Source of the DNA: Phalacrocorax aristotelis
Lineage: Eukaryota > Chordata > Aves > Suliformes > Phalacrocoracidae
Reading direction: 5' to 3'
Assembly (NCBI RefSeq): GCF_949628215.1
Contig: NC_134280.1
Span: 10,365,795 to 10,429,794, forward strand
DNA: 64,000 bases
Shown here: piece after piece, positions 11,693-25,600 of the stretch
How the letters are laid out: every line of letters starts with the position of its first letter
Position numbering within the stretch: position 1 is the stretch's first letter
Made by a program: the position numbers and the translations under genes
Notes under the pieces: generated by a model
Databases searched by the model: none
What the model was told of the DNA's origin: nothing
Seen by the model: the letters and a program-made list of their open reading frames with translations, nothing else

Positions 11693-13869
11693 TATATTTA
11701 AATCTTGTGGTTAAGAGTAATACACTTTTCTTTAATATTACAATAGGTCCCAGACCTCCCTGATACGTACAGGCCTTCTTTGTTATAGGTCCCATACAAA
11801 TGTATTTTTTAAATTAGTTCTTGCTTTAAGGGCTTGCTATCTAAATACAAACAGGCAGTGTGAGTAAAGAAATATGGCTATCCTCATTTTACAGCTCAGG
11901 TGAGAGATTTTTCACCGTATGGATGACATAAATGAAGCTAGAATGATCACTTAAAATAATATGAGCATTAGAAGGCGTTGAGTTCTGTCCTCACAAGTCC
12001 TATACAGACGTCTTGACTGCAAAATCTTTTTCATTATTTTATACAGGAAGGAAACAAGTACTTAAAGCATAAATGTCATTCTGAACATAGGCAGGTTGTC
12101 AGTATTGAGCTCAAGGAGTTTAATAGTTAACACATCAGTTCCCCATCCATAATCAGAAGAATGCTAATACCACTGTTTAATAACGCTATGTTTAATTCAA
12201 GATTTTCAACCCCTTATTCCTTGAAGGAAGAATTTTGCATTGTTTAGAGTAGAGGTAAAAGGAATTTCAAACTGTAACATACAGAAAATATTACTCTTCA
12301 GCACAAAAAGGTTTACACTGTTTAGGAAAAAACATAACTATTTAACTATGTTATGTTATCTGAAAGTTTTTCTAGTAGTTGCCATCGCATCCTTCTACAA
12401 GCTTTTAGACTTCTAGGCACATGATGAAAATGAATAAGACTGAAATAAACTCAGAAAAATATTACACTGTATTCTCTATCATCTTTTTCACTAACAGTAT
12501 AAGAAACATAGGGCTACGTTTCAAGGAAGTCAAATCTGACTTCAAATTTCAGGAATCTAAAACAGCAATTAAAAAATTATAAGCAGCATGACATGATTGA
12601 ATTAAAATTATTCAGCAATGCATAGAATATTTTGTAGTGAAATATTGATCTGTGATAGTTAAATGAAGGAACGCGTGATAGACAACTTGTGGGGGGAAAA
12701 AAAATTTAACCTCAATCCTTCATTCCCTTTCCTCTTCAACTAATGACATTTTCGTGTTGGAGCCATCTCACAGCTAGGGTGACATCTTGTGTTCATTCCA
12801 TCCACAAAATGCCACAGATTTGTCTCCACCCAGCTGCCATGCACCCAGAATGTCCAGTGCTCTATCCCTTCCCTTCAAATTTTATCTCCAAAATAGCTGC
12901 AGAGAACCTTAGCTGACCCTATGTATTTCACTTACTGTCTCAGATTTCATAACCTCTATAATTGTGACTGTATATTATTTGAACAGAGGTATTTTAACTG
13001 AAGATATGTTAAATGATAAGGCACTATAAAAGACACACCCCTTCTGAAAAGGAGCCAGTAATATATTTTCTAGGATTCTTTAAACTAATGAGGGCACTGT
13101 AAAAGGAAAGCCTTTTATGCCTGAGCAAATTATTTTAAAGATTATGAACCTGTCAATCTGTAAGTTATAACCTAGCTGCTACACTTGATCCTACCTGGAG
13201 CCTTTGCAGTATTTTGAAAAACCTTCACTAAGTTTTTTAAAAAACAGGAAAATATTAAAAAATGTATCTTCTTAAGTAAAGGAAGGGTACAGTGAATTTA
13301 AATGCTATCTTAATAAAAGTGACTGTACCTTACTGTCATGTGCAAAACAGGCTATTTATCAGTACTTACTAGGGATGGTGGAACAGTTGAAACAGCTCTA
13401 AACAGCCTCCTAAAATAGAACAGAAAATGTTTTATTATTATTTCACCCAATTCAGAAAAGCAGTTTCTGAGTACCCCAAATATATTTTATAAGTTTAAAT
13501 TACAAATGTCAGAAAAACCTTGTTCTGCATTGATACAATAGAATCTAAACTATTCAGCTGTGTGCTATGCTTGCTTTTACACTACCGTTATCCTCACGGT
13601 ACCCTCTTGCCTGCCAGTAGTACATTACAAATTGTGCACTGCTCTTGTATTATGTATTATTTGTTCTCTCATTGCTTCTGTGGGGATAAAAATGTGTATA
13701 GCACCTTGTTTTCCTAGAGGATTTTTTTTGTTTGCAGTGTGTAGATGTTAAATATAAAATTACTATATATTTGTCTTGGAAATGGCAAAGTTTTCTCAAC
13801 AAAAAAGAGTTATACAATTATAACAGAAAGGCTCACTGTGACAACTGTGACAAACAAAAGCAACCGATC
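11693..13869. other. Intergenic single-copy DNA
   Basis: AT-rich sequence. No exon, repeat or RNA gene is recognised. Confidence 0.5.
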
Positions 13870-14252
13870 CTTCCCCCTACTCAGCACTGGTGAGACACAT
13901 GGAGTACGGTGTCCAGCTCTGGGCTCCCCGGTACAAAGGACAGGGCCATACTGGAGCAAGTTCAGCAAATGGCCACAAAGATCATAAAGGGACTGAAGCA
14001 TCTGGCATACAAGGAGAAAATGAGAAAACTGGGACTGCTCAGCCTGGAGAAGAGAAGGTTCAATGTGTATCTCATGGGCGGGAGTAAAGAAGACGGAGTC
14101 TTCTGTGGAGTCTCCATCCTTAGAGAGACCAAAACTTGTGTGGACAGGGTGCTGAGCTACCTGCTCTAGGTGACCCTGCTTGAGCAGGGGAATTAGACCA
14201 GGCAATATCCAGAGGTGCCTTGTAATGTCACCCATTCTGTGATTCTACGATT
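13870..14252 (+). mobile_element. CR1 LINE 3' fragment
   Basis: Plus-strand CR1 remnant of about 380 bp. It encodes a degraded form of the CR1 C-terminal block (GTGAGACACATGGAGTACGG equals the VRHMEYGVQ segment, then QMATKIIKGL and LGLLSLEKRR), followed by the 3' UTR and the octamer tail CCATTCTGTGATTCTACG at about 14232-14249. Orientation is opposite to the copy at 1.6-3.8 kb. Small indels break the frame. Confidence 0.85.
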
Positions 14253-17200
14253 GCAACTGTCTTCTTAATTTCAGAGAGATTTAAGCAATATTTTAGATAA
14301 GCTGGGTGGCAGTCATGATGTATTTTGGACATGAGGAACAAAGTACTGAACGTAAATTTCTGTGGCAAACCAATGCATAATCCCTCTCACTGCAGGGAAG
14401 AACTACAGCACTTTATATTAGGTGGCATTTCCTAAACACTGAAGATTTTTTTTTCCCATAAATGTCACATAGTCTCTCTGTAAGCATATCTATATAGCTC
14501 ACTTCAGTTTAATTGAGCTAATCTCACACAATTAGCTGATCACCTTGCTAGTAACAGAGTCGATGATGTAGTCACAGATGGTAACGAATACACACGGCCG
14601 GGTATTAGCTGCAAATTGCTGGCCTCTGAACCCAGCTGCCAGCATGGTTGCATTCCATTGCTAGAAAAGGACACAAGGAAATTGATTTTTGTGGTTTTCC
14701 AGCTGTTAAGGATCATGTGGGGTAGGCATGCAGTTGATCATCTCTATCTGTTGATGCATCTCTTGAGGAAGGGCCCAGACTAGCACAGTAACCTGGACTC
14801 CTGCCATGACACACCAGGATTTCATGATCAGTCATGCTAAACTCTGCAGAGAGGTCTAAAAGACTGAGATTAGACTTTGGTCCTCTTTGTGTATAGAAGA
14901 GGAAAGAATTAAAACAATTAAAATTATTTCAGTACTTTACCCTGGCATGATCCAGATTATACCAACTCTAGAATTTTGGCTTCCCTTTAGTGAACTAATA
15001 AGGGCAATGGTGACAGCCTAACACTTTGAGATATTGAACTGCTTCTCAGAAACATCTGAGCAGTTGTAAGTTCCAGAAAATCCACAAGAACCATGCAAAA
15101 TCTACAAGGTCTTCAATAAAACGCAATTCAGCCCATCTCTACTTTCTCATTCTGGCTGCAGATCTGCACAGGATTTGATTTGGAACACATTCAGGTAAAT
15201 GTCCAACTTCACTTACAATTGATACACTGAATAGCTTCAGTTGTAAAATATAGGGTAAATGAGACATTTCCTAAAAAACTCACAAGAGTGGTTTGAATCC
15301 AGCTGTGTTCCACATGCTACACAAACGATGCCAGTTATAACCGAGACAATACCTCCATATGACACATGGGAGACATCGTCTGAAAGCAATATTAAACAAA
15401 AACCCTAAACAACTGTGATTATGATAGCCTAGCTTGCTTTTTCCAAACACAGATATCTTACTCTCCTTGTCTTAAACCCAAAGCCGTACTTTAAATGACC
15501 TCACAGATTCAGTGATGTTCAATGATACCCTATGGAGATACGATTTGCACCAGCAATTTCTAACCCCCGTTAACATTAACGTGTTCTATAAATGAAGTAA
15601 TCTATTCTCTATGTGATATATCTGGATATATCTGTATCTACGCAATTTACATCAGTCCAGGTGCAAGTAACTTTTCTCTGCCAAAGTCCAGATTTCAGAA
15701 TTATATGTCTTAATTAAACTGGAAAATTAATTATTTCTGCAGATACCTTTGTATCCATCACTTGCATACACATACAGATTGTTTCTTACGTAAGTTAGAC
15801 ACATTTAAAAAAAACTTATATCTATATGATACTTGATTTTACACCAAGTCCCTATCCAGAACCTATTGCTTCTGGCAGATAAATTTGATGTAAGCGGGAA
15901 AACTATAATCTGTTAAAAGTTAAAAGACAGCTCTGAAAGCTTTTCCAGACTGTGGTTGTAAGCAATAAAACCTCTAGTTTTCTAGTTCAAAACTTTTAGC
16001 TTAATGCTGCAGATGTTCATAAATGGCATCAGTGGTGGTTTTTTTCATGTCAACCTAAGACATCAAAAAAACACTTTTTCAGAGATTCTGCTGTCTGAAA
16101 ATAAAACCTGTCTGCCTTAATTCAGCTCTGTACCCCAACTCTAGTACCCAAAAATGACTATACACTTTTGTTTCAGGATCTTTTCTATATGGGATTTTGA
16201 TACCTTTTGTGTAAACTATCTCCATCTGCCTGAAATTACAAAACTGAAATCAATGACTACTTTTGTGTTACATTATTAATCAACACAAGTTAGTTAGTGG
16301 TAAGTAGGAGCAAAGATTTTTAACTTGGCTTTAATGATGAATTGACTCTGGGAGATAAAATACTGACTTTGGCAGCCCATTAAAAACATTCTTCTTCAGA
16401 GATAAATTCAGAGTATCTAATACGGACTTAGTCAGCTCTACAAAGGCTTTGCCAACCCAAAACATGATTCCCTACAAACCTCCTTGCAAGATCATGTGTA
16501 GAGAATTTGAGACATTTTGACAACTCAATAACCATTTGAGAAAATCCTATTGTTGGTAATGATTGCCTGATAAATCAAGCAATTAGGAATGAATCTATTG
16601 GACAGAAAAGAGATGTGTACCAGGGGAATTCATGTGATATCTAAGAAATGCCAACCATGAGTTAGTGGTTTAAACTCTTGTCTAGAGCCGTCACAATAAA
16701 ATTGTCATTATTGCCTCTGAGTCTTCTCTTTTGTGACTTTCCACAACTGCAGCTTGAAAAAAAACCAAGGACAAAAAAAGAAGTGCATAAAACATGTTTG
16801 GAAAGTTCCAGAGAAGCACACCTCTCTTCTAACTCTAAGCAATACCTTTTACAAGATATCGAGACAAAGCAGCGCTGCAGCGCATGATACTTCGTCACTT
16901 CATGAAATCTGTAACTTCTGAATTCCTATACATAATGCCATGACATCTGTTTACACAGATGAAAGATCATCATTTATTTGCAAAAGCAACAAAGTTTTCC
17001 TTGTGTGCCACGCTGATAATAGTCAGCTGACATAGCCAATATATTGTACTCAGTGGGGATCTAACATACCTTCTCAGGAAAGTTTATCAATTTGGGCCTC
17101 ACGCCACGCTAATGCAATTTCACAAAGACTTGCCAAGTCAGCCGGGACCCAACATGGACACCGAGGTGAGTTCTTTATTTAGGGTTTTACCTGACCAGGG

Positions 17201-18000
17201 CTTCAAGGTCACAAGTCTTGGCAGAGCTGGGGGTGTGATGGAGTGGGTAAAAGCAAATTAGTGATGATCCTGGCAGTACTGGTTAAGATAGGAACATGTA
17301 GGCCATGCCATGCCCAAAGGACATCAGTTTTTCCTCTCTCAGTGTAAGTATTAGCATCAGCTCCCTCCTGCCCAGATTTTTAATTCACTGTATCTGCACA
17401 ATGTCCATATTCCAGAAAAGAGCACTGCCTGGGTTAAATATGGATCCAAATAGTAAAGCTAGTCACTTATGTATAAATCAGTACAGACTAGGAAGAGCAA
17501 ACCCACATCTACTTAAAAATATATTCTGCAGCCACAATATAAGGTAGCCAGGAAGAAAATATGTCCAGAACATAAATTACACTGAGTTTCTGTAAGAAAC
17601 TTTCATCTGCTTAATATTCAGCCTTGAACTGACTTCCCCTGGGCTTTTGTACCAAAAGCCTTTCTTGCTGAGGATGGTTCAGTTTATTTTTAAAATGCAG
17701 CTGATGGAGATCAGAGTTATCCTTTCAACTTAATAAACCAGTGGCCAGACGTGTTACCTGGCCTGTGAAAGTCTGGACAGGATCATGTCATTCATTCATA
17801 TTCTGAAGTTCTGGCAAAAAAAAATTTTAATTCTCATCCTGGTGATCCATACAACCTCTGCAGGACAGCAATTACAGATGGTGAAAAATGACTTTTGTTT
17901 TATCTCTAACATCATTAGCTTTAAAAAAAAATGTTATACGCAATAAACACTTTGAAATTAATATAATAATAGATCTGCAGTTCAATCTGCATTACAGCAA
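14253..18000. other. Intergenic single-copy DNA upstream of DDX18
   Basis: No gene recognised. Open frames at 16662-16921 overlap on opposite strands and carry no family signature. The stretch from 18000 onwards rises in G+C towards the DDX18 CpG island; a 237-codon open frame there (18133-18846) has no recognisable domain and is judged non-coding. Confidence 0.5.
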
Positions 18001-18559
18001 GGTATCACAGGCTGAACCTCATGCAGCTTGTAATCATCCAGATTTCTAAGAGGAGGGTGGTTACTGGCAAAGCAATCTGCTGTAAATTCCTGTACCGTGT
18101 GTGCCATCTGCTGGTCAAGAAGGATCTAAAGGGTGCTGCATTTCAGCCTGCAGGAATCACTCCTTGGAAGAGGATGCAGAGCCAAAGAGCAGGAGGACAC
18201 TAGAAGAGGAGGTCATGGTACCTATCCTTGGAATCGAGGAGCAGCTGGGAGCTCCCGCTGGCCAGCTGGAAAGCACGACCTAATCAAGCTCCAAGAAACC
18301 GTGCCCTGGAAATTATGGGCTTCCAGGTCTGGCCCACTCGCTAGCACTGCCAGGCTGGTGAAGATCCAGGGGCTTTCCATGTTCTTTGTACCCATCAGGA
18401 GGAACAGACAGCAGACCAGGTGGCTACCGAAGGTGCAGGACCCCACCGAAGGCACAGCTGTGTCCTTTATCCCCAGGGTGGGTGCTGGGGATTTTGCAAG
18501 CCTGATAGTTTCACCAGCTTTAGTGCTGGACGTCGGCATGAAAGTTTGCACCGCTGTGT

Positions 18560-19620
18560 GCTGCATCCCTGGGGGAGCCAGCGGGGCTAGCAGCCGGTGG
18601 GGACCACCGCCTCCAGCGGCCGCCCGCAGCCTGGCAGCGCTGTGCGGCACACAGCGGCGTCTCCAGCCCCTCCGGCCTGCACACGAGAGGACGCACAGGG
18701 TGTCCCCAAAACCACCTCTCCCGCAGGTTGCTAAATTTGGAACCGCACAGGCAGATGCCCGGGAACGCTTCCTTCTCCCGTTGGAGTTAAACAGCTGTAC
18801 CCGTGAGGGAAACCGGTACTGCGGGGCGGAGATGGGTAAAACCTGAGGTAAAGAGGAGGCTTTCCGCCCTCGTTCGCTGAGGTGCAGCGGGCGGGCGACA
18901 ACGGGGACAGGGCACCCAGGATGGCCCCCCCCAGCCCTCTCCGGGGAGGCGAGCCCGGGGCGAGGCGGGGAGCCGCCCGCTGCCTCCCGGTGAGGCGGGG
19001 CGGGGCGAGGCGCGGGTCCCGCCCGCTGAGGCGAGGCGAGCCGCGGCGCGGCGCTGGCACCGCCGGGCCGCCGGAGGCCGCTGCGGGCCGCCCGTCAGGC
19101 CTCGCGGGGCGGCGGGGGAAGGAAGGTCCGGCCGGGCCCGGAGGCGCCGTCCCCACGTGTGGCGGGGAGACCGGAGGAGGAGGATGTCGGTGTCGGTGGC
19201 CGCGGCCAACCTGCCCATGCGGCTGCTCCGCAGGAAGATCCACAAGCGCAACCTGAAGCTGCGGCAGCGCAACCTGAAGCTGCGGGCGGCCGAGGGGGCA
19301 GGTACGGCGGGGCCGGGGGCGGCCGGGCGGGCGGCGCTGCCGAGCTGAGCCTCGGCTGAGCGCTTGCGGAGCCTCCGGTGACTTTGGGGTTTTTCCCCTT
19401 TCTCTCCCTGAAACGCGCCTCGGCGCCAGCGCCAGGGGAGGCGGCATCGCAGGGACCCCCGGAGGAGGTGGAGGAGGTGGCGGCGGCCCCTGAGGGAGAA
19501 GCGGCCGCGGAGGCTGTGGAGGCTGCCGGGCCGCGCGGCGGGGAGGAGAAGAGGAGGAAGAAGAAAAAGAGGAAAGCGGCGGCTGATGCGGGAAGCGGTA
19601 CGTTGTCTTAACGCATACGG
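18560..19620. promoter_or_regulatory. DDX18: CpG-island promoter of DDX18 with E-box
   Basis: A sharp change to very G+C- and CpG-rich DNA surrounds coding exons 1 and 2. There is no TATA box close to the start, as expected for a housekeeping promoter. A canonical CACGTG E-box lies at 19154-19159, 25 bp before the initiator ATG, so it is in the 5' UTR or core promoter. DDX18 was originally described as MrDb, a MYC-regulated DEAD-box gene, so a MYC/MAX site here is expected from the family. Actual binding and the transcription start cannot be read from sequence. Confidence 0.75.
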
Positions 19621-22600
19621 CTTGTCTCGCGGGGCTGAGTTGCTCTTGGGGACCCCAGGAAGCGCCTGCGTTCGTTTCCCGCCCAGCCGGAGAGGCTTTG
19701 TCGGCTGCACCGTGCGAAGTACCAACTAGCCTGGGTCGGGCTGGCTTTAAAGCCCTGGAGGTCTTCGGTATTATCTGCTTGCTTGTTCCAGCCGTAACGT
19801 TTGAACTCTAATATGTTCCAAACCGATAGCAACCAATTTAATTGCTGCATTGGATTCTGCTTGGTAACACGAAGTTTGGATGCTTTGCTTGTTTATTATG
19901 CAAATGTATTTATTGTTTTTCGAAGTAGATCTTTGACAGACGGATGCTTTCTGTGCTTGAATGTCCAGCCAGTACGGCTTTTTAGCAATGCATCCTGCCT
20001 TTGGCAACATCTGTATATTAGGAAACTAAACTATACTGGGAAACTATCCCAAAAATTGCATCTTGAAAATATTGCTAGCCTTTTGTATAGTTTTGTACAT
20101 ACACACACATGCCCATATCTATACCTTTATATATATATATATTTGGAATTTGTGCTCTTATAAGTGTTTGACCTTTCTGACGCTTCTCACAGTTGTGCAA
20201 ATAAAGAGGTGTTTTCATGCAGCTCTCTGAGGATTCAGGTAGCTAAAGCAGAACAGGTATGAAATCTCACACGACCTGAGCGCAAACTGCGTTGGAAACT
20301 TGATGTCTGCATTACAGATAGGAAAGAATTTTGTAACTTTTTCCACGTTTCCAGAGAAAATTTTGTATAGTACACATTAAGCTTCACTGTTTTACTGTGT
20401 GAAGTGGATCGGTGCAAGGAACTTCTGAATTTTTTGGTCTCTGCCTTAGAAATTTCCATAGAAACCTTGCTTCCCCTTCTGCCCCCCTCCCATCCTGTGA
20501 AAAAAGCATGGCACTCGTAAGCAGATTACACACTAAAGCAGTTCACTCTGTGGAACAGCTTCTAATGGTGAACATATCCTTGGTGTCTCTAAGTGACTTG
20601 TCTTCTGTAAAATAACACTCTAGACACAGAAACTAAAAAGGTGAAAACTGAAGAAAATGAGCCTGTCAAGGCAGAAAATGAAGATAAGCAGGACTCTGGA
20701 GAGAAAGAAGTGGAAGAAGAGGAGGAGGATGAAGTGCCCAGTTTACCACTAGGTGTAACAGGTACCTTGCGTCCTCTGTTTTCATACGTGTGCAAAAAGC
20801 TAAGGTCTAACGCTTTCATCCAGAGCAAGTTGCAGTTTTCAGGTTAACTTTATGAGTCAGCTGTTTGACATGACACCAGCAACTGTACAGGCATTACCCA
20901 GTTACTGTTCTTTGAAATTTGCATTATACACACACTCCTAGTAGTCTTAAAATTACTAGAGAAAATGTGTTTTAACACACTCATATGTTTAACTGTAGAG
21001 GAAAAGTCAGTGAAGAGCAAGATGGAGGCGTACGGCTAGTAAATTTGGCAGGAGAAGCAGTGCATTCATGTTGATTTTTTACAGCTCTGCAGTATTCTAG
21101 GAACCCATTAATACAGATTATTTTGTCAATGTCTTTGTATCTTATGGTAGAAAGGAGTAAGAGAAAGTCCTTTGTTTTTTGTTTTTTTTTTTTCATCTGA
21201 GTCAATTTTAACTGGGTAGGCTCAGGACAGATGGAATTGAAGAAATAAGTTTGAATATTTCTTATTTCCCCCTCATTTCAGGTGCTTTTGAAGACAATTC
21301 TTTTACTTCCCTGGCTGGTGTTGTCAGTGAGAATACACTGAAAGGCATAAATGACATGGGGTTTACACATATGACTGAAATTCAGCATAAAAGTATTAAG
21401 CCGCTTCTGGAAGGCAGGTAAGAAATACATCTTTTTAATTGCTATATTGACCCCAAATGTTGTGTAAATTTGGCTAGCAAGCTAAACACATGAAATGTGA
21501 CTTTCAGCAGCTAAACTTTTTTCTAGATACGTTCTCATGTTATATATATTTTGCTTATAGACATTAATGCATGTTAACAAAGTACACCTGTGTGTACGAA
21601 TACTTAGGGTAAGCTCATGCAGACTGCTTTGCGCTTGGTTTTGAAAGCGGGGAAGTTTGTTTTTGCTAGTCTTGCTGTCAGCGTGTCTTGAAGACACTGT
21701 CTCACACTGTCACTAGAGACACAGTGACCAATTCCTGTGGACCGCTTCTGCCACCGAGTGCTTAATACCAATTACTGGTTACCTTTAAGCCATGTTATGT
21801 TTTCACATTGTCAGCGTTGTTTGAAATAGGATTGTTCTTTTCTCTGTAAGATCAACTAAATACTTCTTTTTTTAACTTCGCTGCATACAGGGATATTTTA
21901 GCAGCTGCAAAAACAGGCAGTGGCAAAACACTTGCCTTTCTTATTCCTGCAGTAGAGCTCATCTACAAGCTGAAATTCATGCCTAGAAATGGTAAGGCTC
22001 TTCATTCCACAGTTAAATTTTACTGTGGCGCAGCCATTTAGGGACGTGGCTAGGAGGGGGTTGGACGAGTTGTAACTTTTTCTTGTCTGATTGTTGTATT
22101 TTTTAGGAACGGGTGTTATTATTCTTTCTCCTACTCGAGAGCTTGCTATGCAAACCTATGGGGTTCTTAAAGAACTTATGAATCATCATGTTCACACCTA
22201 TGGTCTGATAATGGGGGGCAGTAACAGATCAGCAGAAGCACAGAAACTTGGAAATGGAATCAACATAATTGTAGCAACACCAGGAAGACTGCTGGATCAT
22301 ATGCAGGTAGATAAAACATTGATGTGTAATCTGCTTTATTAAAACATAATAAAACTTCTGTCCCTATCTGACTCTGAATTTGTTAATCTTCTAGAACACT
22401 CCAGGTTTCATGTATAAGAACTTGCAGTGTTTGGTAATTGATGAGGCAGATCGTATCTTGGAGGTTGGATTTGAGGAAGAAATGAAACAGATCATAAAAC
22501 TTCTACCAAGTAAGAAAGAAAGAAAGAAAAATCTGTCTTTCGTGGAAATCACTTGACTAACATTATGTCTTCTTTATGACTCAGTTATTGTAAGAGAAGT

Positions 22601-25600
22601 TTTTAATTTTAATAGTTCTGTGAATGCACTTCAGAGTGATTGTCTTACTCTGTCCTCTTTTTTTCTGATAGCTAGTACATAGTACTCTATTTAACATCAA
22701 TTTTCTGTAGGACAGAGTGTTCTTATGCACTTTAGGGATAAGATTCTGTTCATGTAAGATCCTTTAACATCTACATTCCCTTGTTCATTTTCCTCTGCCA
22801 ATTTATTTCCTACAATTCAGTATTTCCTAGTAAGGCTTAAATATAAGGACAAGGGTCTTTTGACTTGCAGTTCAAATTTTCTTCATACATCCAAGAACAG
22901 TATCTTAAGGAAGTTTAAGTATTTACCTTAAAATTTTCCTTTCCTAATTTTTCATTTAGTTATTACTTGTAATAGATGCATTAAGCATGTTCCCAGCATC
23001 AGTAAGGCTTTCCCTTTAACTTTCGAAATACAGGAAAAAAAAAAAAACAACCCATGGAGATAGTATATAAAAAAATCAATGATAAATACTTTGAGGTTCC
23101 ACATCTTAAATATTAATTCTGATATGCATGTTTAAAATGCAGATACATATATCTGATCAATAACATTCTGTGAAGAATATTAATGAATAGTGCTAAAAAT
23201 GGAAGGGGAAGGGTGGGAAAATAACATGTTCTTCATGAAGTGGAAAATGATAGAAGAAATTTTTACATTGCATGAGTTTAATTTGGTTTTGTCCCATTTA
23301 GGAGTGAAATAGTATTTTTAAATGGACATTTCAAAATAGAAAATAAAGTAAAAAACGGTGACGCTGGTTGTTTGGCAAGAACAATTGCTACTGTTCTTGC
23401 AGGTGTGAAATGGAGCAGGCTAGGTCTGCATTTTCCATGTGCTCATATAACAAGAAAATGTTACAGGATCAGGATGTGTATTTGAGCTGAGGTGAGAGGC
23501 AGGAGATTTCCTACAGCTGCTCTAAGTCCCTTCAAGTCACTGAGGGTCGGTACAGATGTGCTGCCCCGTGACTGAACAGCATGCACAAACGTGCGTGTTC
23601 TAGGCTGACTTTGCAAGATGAACAGTAACAATGCACTTTAGGTTTGGTAAATTTTTTCTTGCACAATCCCTAGCGTGATTCCTTTTGCTAAAGGAAAAAC
23701 ATCTTAATATTCATGGGAATTAAATAAATTTATAGTTAGAATTACAAGGTTGGTCTCTATTTAAATCATTGTTTTGCATCTAAATTGGAGTGCAAATGAT
23801 TATTAAGATTTTCCCAGAGAAAAGGAATATTGTGTTTTGATAGCTGTTAGGCTGCCCCCACACCCAAAATCCTAAGTAAACATCCTGTATAATCCATCAT
23901 ACAGCTACACCTGCCTTTCCTTGTCAGTAGCAGTATGTTTGAGTTAGAATTCAACTGAAAAAATGTAGAAGGCTTGCTTAGTGAAGTTTGCAACTAGAAA
24001 TTTTATGGACTTGCTATCTGAATCCTCCTTTAAAATATAAGGTTTATCTTTTAAAAATAAATATTTTTTCAGAGCGCAGACAGACGATGCTTTTTTCTGC
24101 TACACAAACCAGAAAGGTTGAAGATCTGGCAAAGATATCTCTGAAGAAAGAGCCACTATACGTTGGGGTTGATGATAACAAGGAGACAGCAACAGTAGAT
24201 GGTCTTGAACAGGTAAAATGTTACTAAAAGGGGTATGATCTGTGAATGTACCAAGTCCTGTCTTAAAAGGTGTTCAACATCCTAATGGGCAAAAGATATC
24301 AGTTGCCTACGGGGCTTTATTCAGTCTGCTAACTATCGTTAAGTTATATGCATCTGGTCAAATTTTGCAGGACAGATGATATAAAACCTCGTGAAATAGT
24401 AATAGAGTTACTTACACTTGTCTATTCCTGTCTACATAATGTACCTAAGCTCCAGTTGTCTTTCTAACTGTATTTTCCAGTTTACTGACTAGAGATACAC
24501 ATACTTTAGATTTCATTGTCGCTCCTTCAGATAACAGCTAAAGGGAGTTGCACAGCAGTTTCTGTGTTTGTGCAGTTGACATGATGTGTTGTCACAGAAT
24601 TACCAGTAGCTATGTATTACCCTGAAAGAGTAAATGAGTAGCAAGAATTCTGTAAAATAAAATTCTCGAAATCGTAAAAAAGTGTTAAGAACCCTATGTA
24701 GCTTTTTCATGCCTAACGTCAGTAATTCAAAGTTCTTGAAATGTATTTTTATTGTATAAACTCATTACTTTTCACTGAACTTATATTAGTTTAGAGAAGT
24801 AGTTAAAAATTACTTCATATTTCAAATTAGTACAGTAAGTTTCTTGTCAAGTTCATCACCTTTAGGAGTTTCATATACTGAGGTGAGGGACAGACAGTAA
24901 ATTGAATGGTTTGGCCCAATAAAGCTGGAAAAATAACTATTTGGCATATTTATTTCACAACATAACACTTCCCTGATTTGTGTTGCTGAAACAAAAATTT
25001 GTTCTGTACTACTTTATTTAACAATATTTAAAAATTTTCCAGGGGTATGTAGTGTGTCCATCTGAAAAAAGATTCCTTTTGCTCTTCACATTCCTCAAGA
25101 AGAACCGGAAGAAGAAATTAATGGTATTTTTTTCTTCATGTATGTCAGTGAAGTACCACTATGAGTTACTCAACTATATTGATCTGCCTGTTTTGGCCAT
25201 TCATGTAAGTAATCCGATAGTACCTGTAAGTTGTTACTGACCTTGTGTTTGCCTTGTTTGTTTCAGTCTGGTTTCTAATAAACAGATATCCTGCTCACAA
25301 AACTGATGACGGTCTTGATTAGCCTGTAGAAGAAGGAGATAAAACAAAGACTATGTAATAACAGCACTTCAACTTTGTTAATCTTGTGATTTTTCCAGAC
25401 CAGGGTTGAACACTGATATTAGTTTATGCTCTGTGTGCAGAGAGCTTTCTGTTTTCTTCCAAGGGGTTGTCTTTCTTAAGCACTAAAACTCAATTTGTGG
25501 AGCAAAGCTAATGTCAGAGGAATCCAAATGCTCTGGTCCCTGGAGTGTGTTGGGTGCTTTTTCTAAGGCCAGGGTGATGTTTGGTTTTACTATGTCAATT

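Noticed and set aside
18133-18846. 237-codon plus-strand open frame upstream of DDX18
   Set aside because: No recognisable domain, no splice or promoter context, lies in the G+C gradient into the CpG island.
18787-19725. 312-codon and 238-codon minus-strand open frames over the DDX18 promoter
   Set aside because: Stop-poor because of extreme G+C; Arg/Pro/Ala-rich with no domain, and antisense to real DDX18 exons 1 and 2.
25300-25400. Box C-like TGATGA in DDX18 intron 9 as a snoRNA
   Set aside because: No paired CTGA box D at a suitable distance and no terminal stem.
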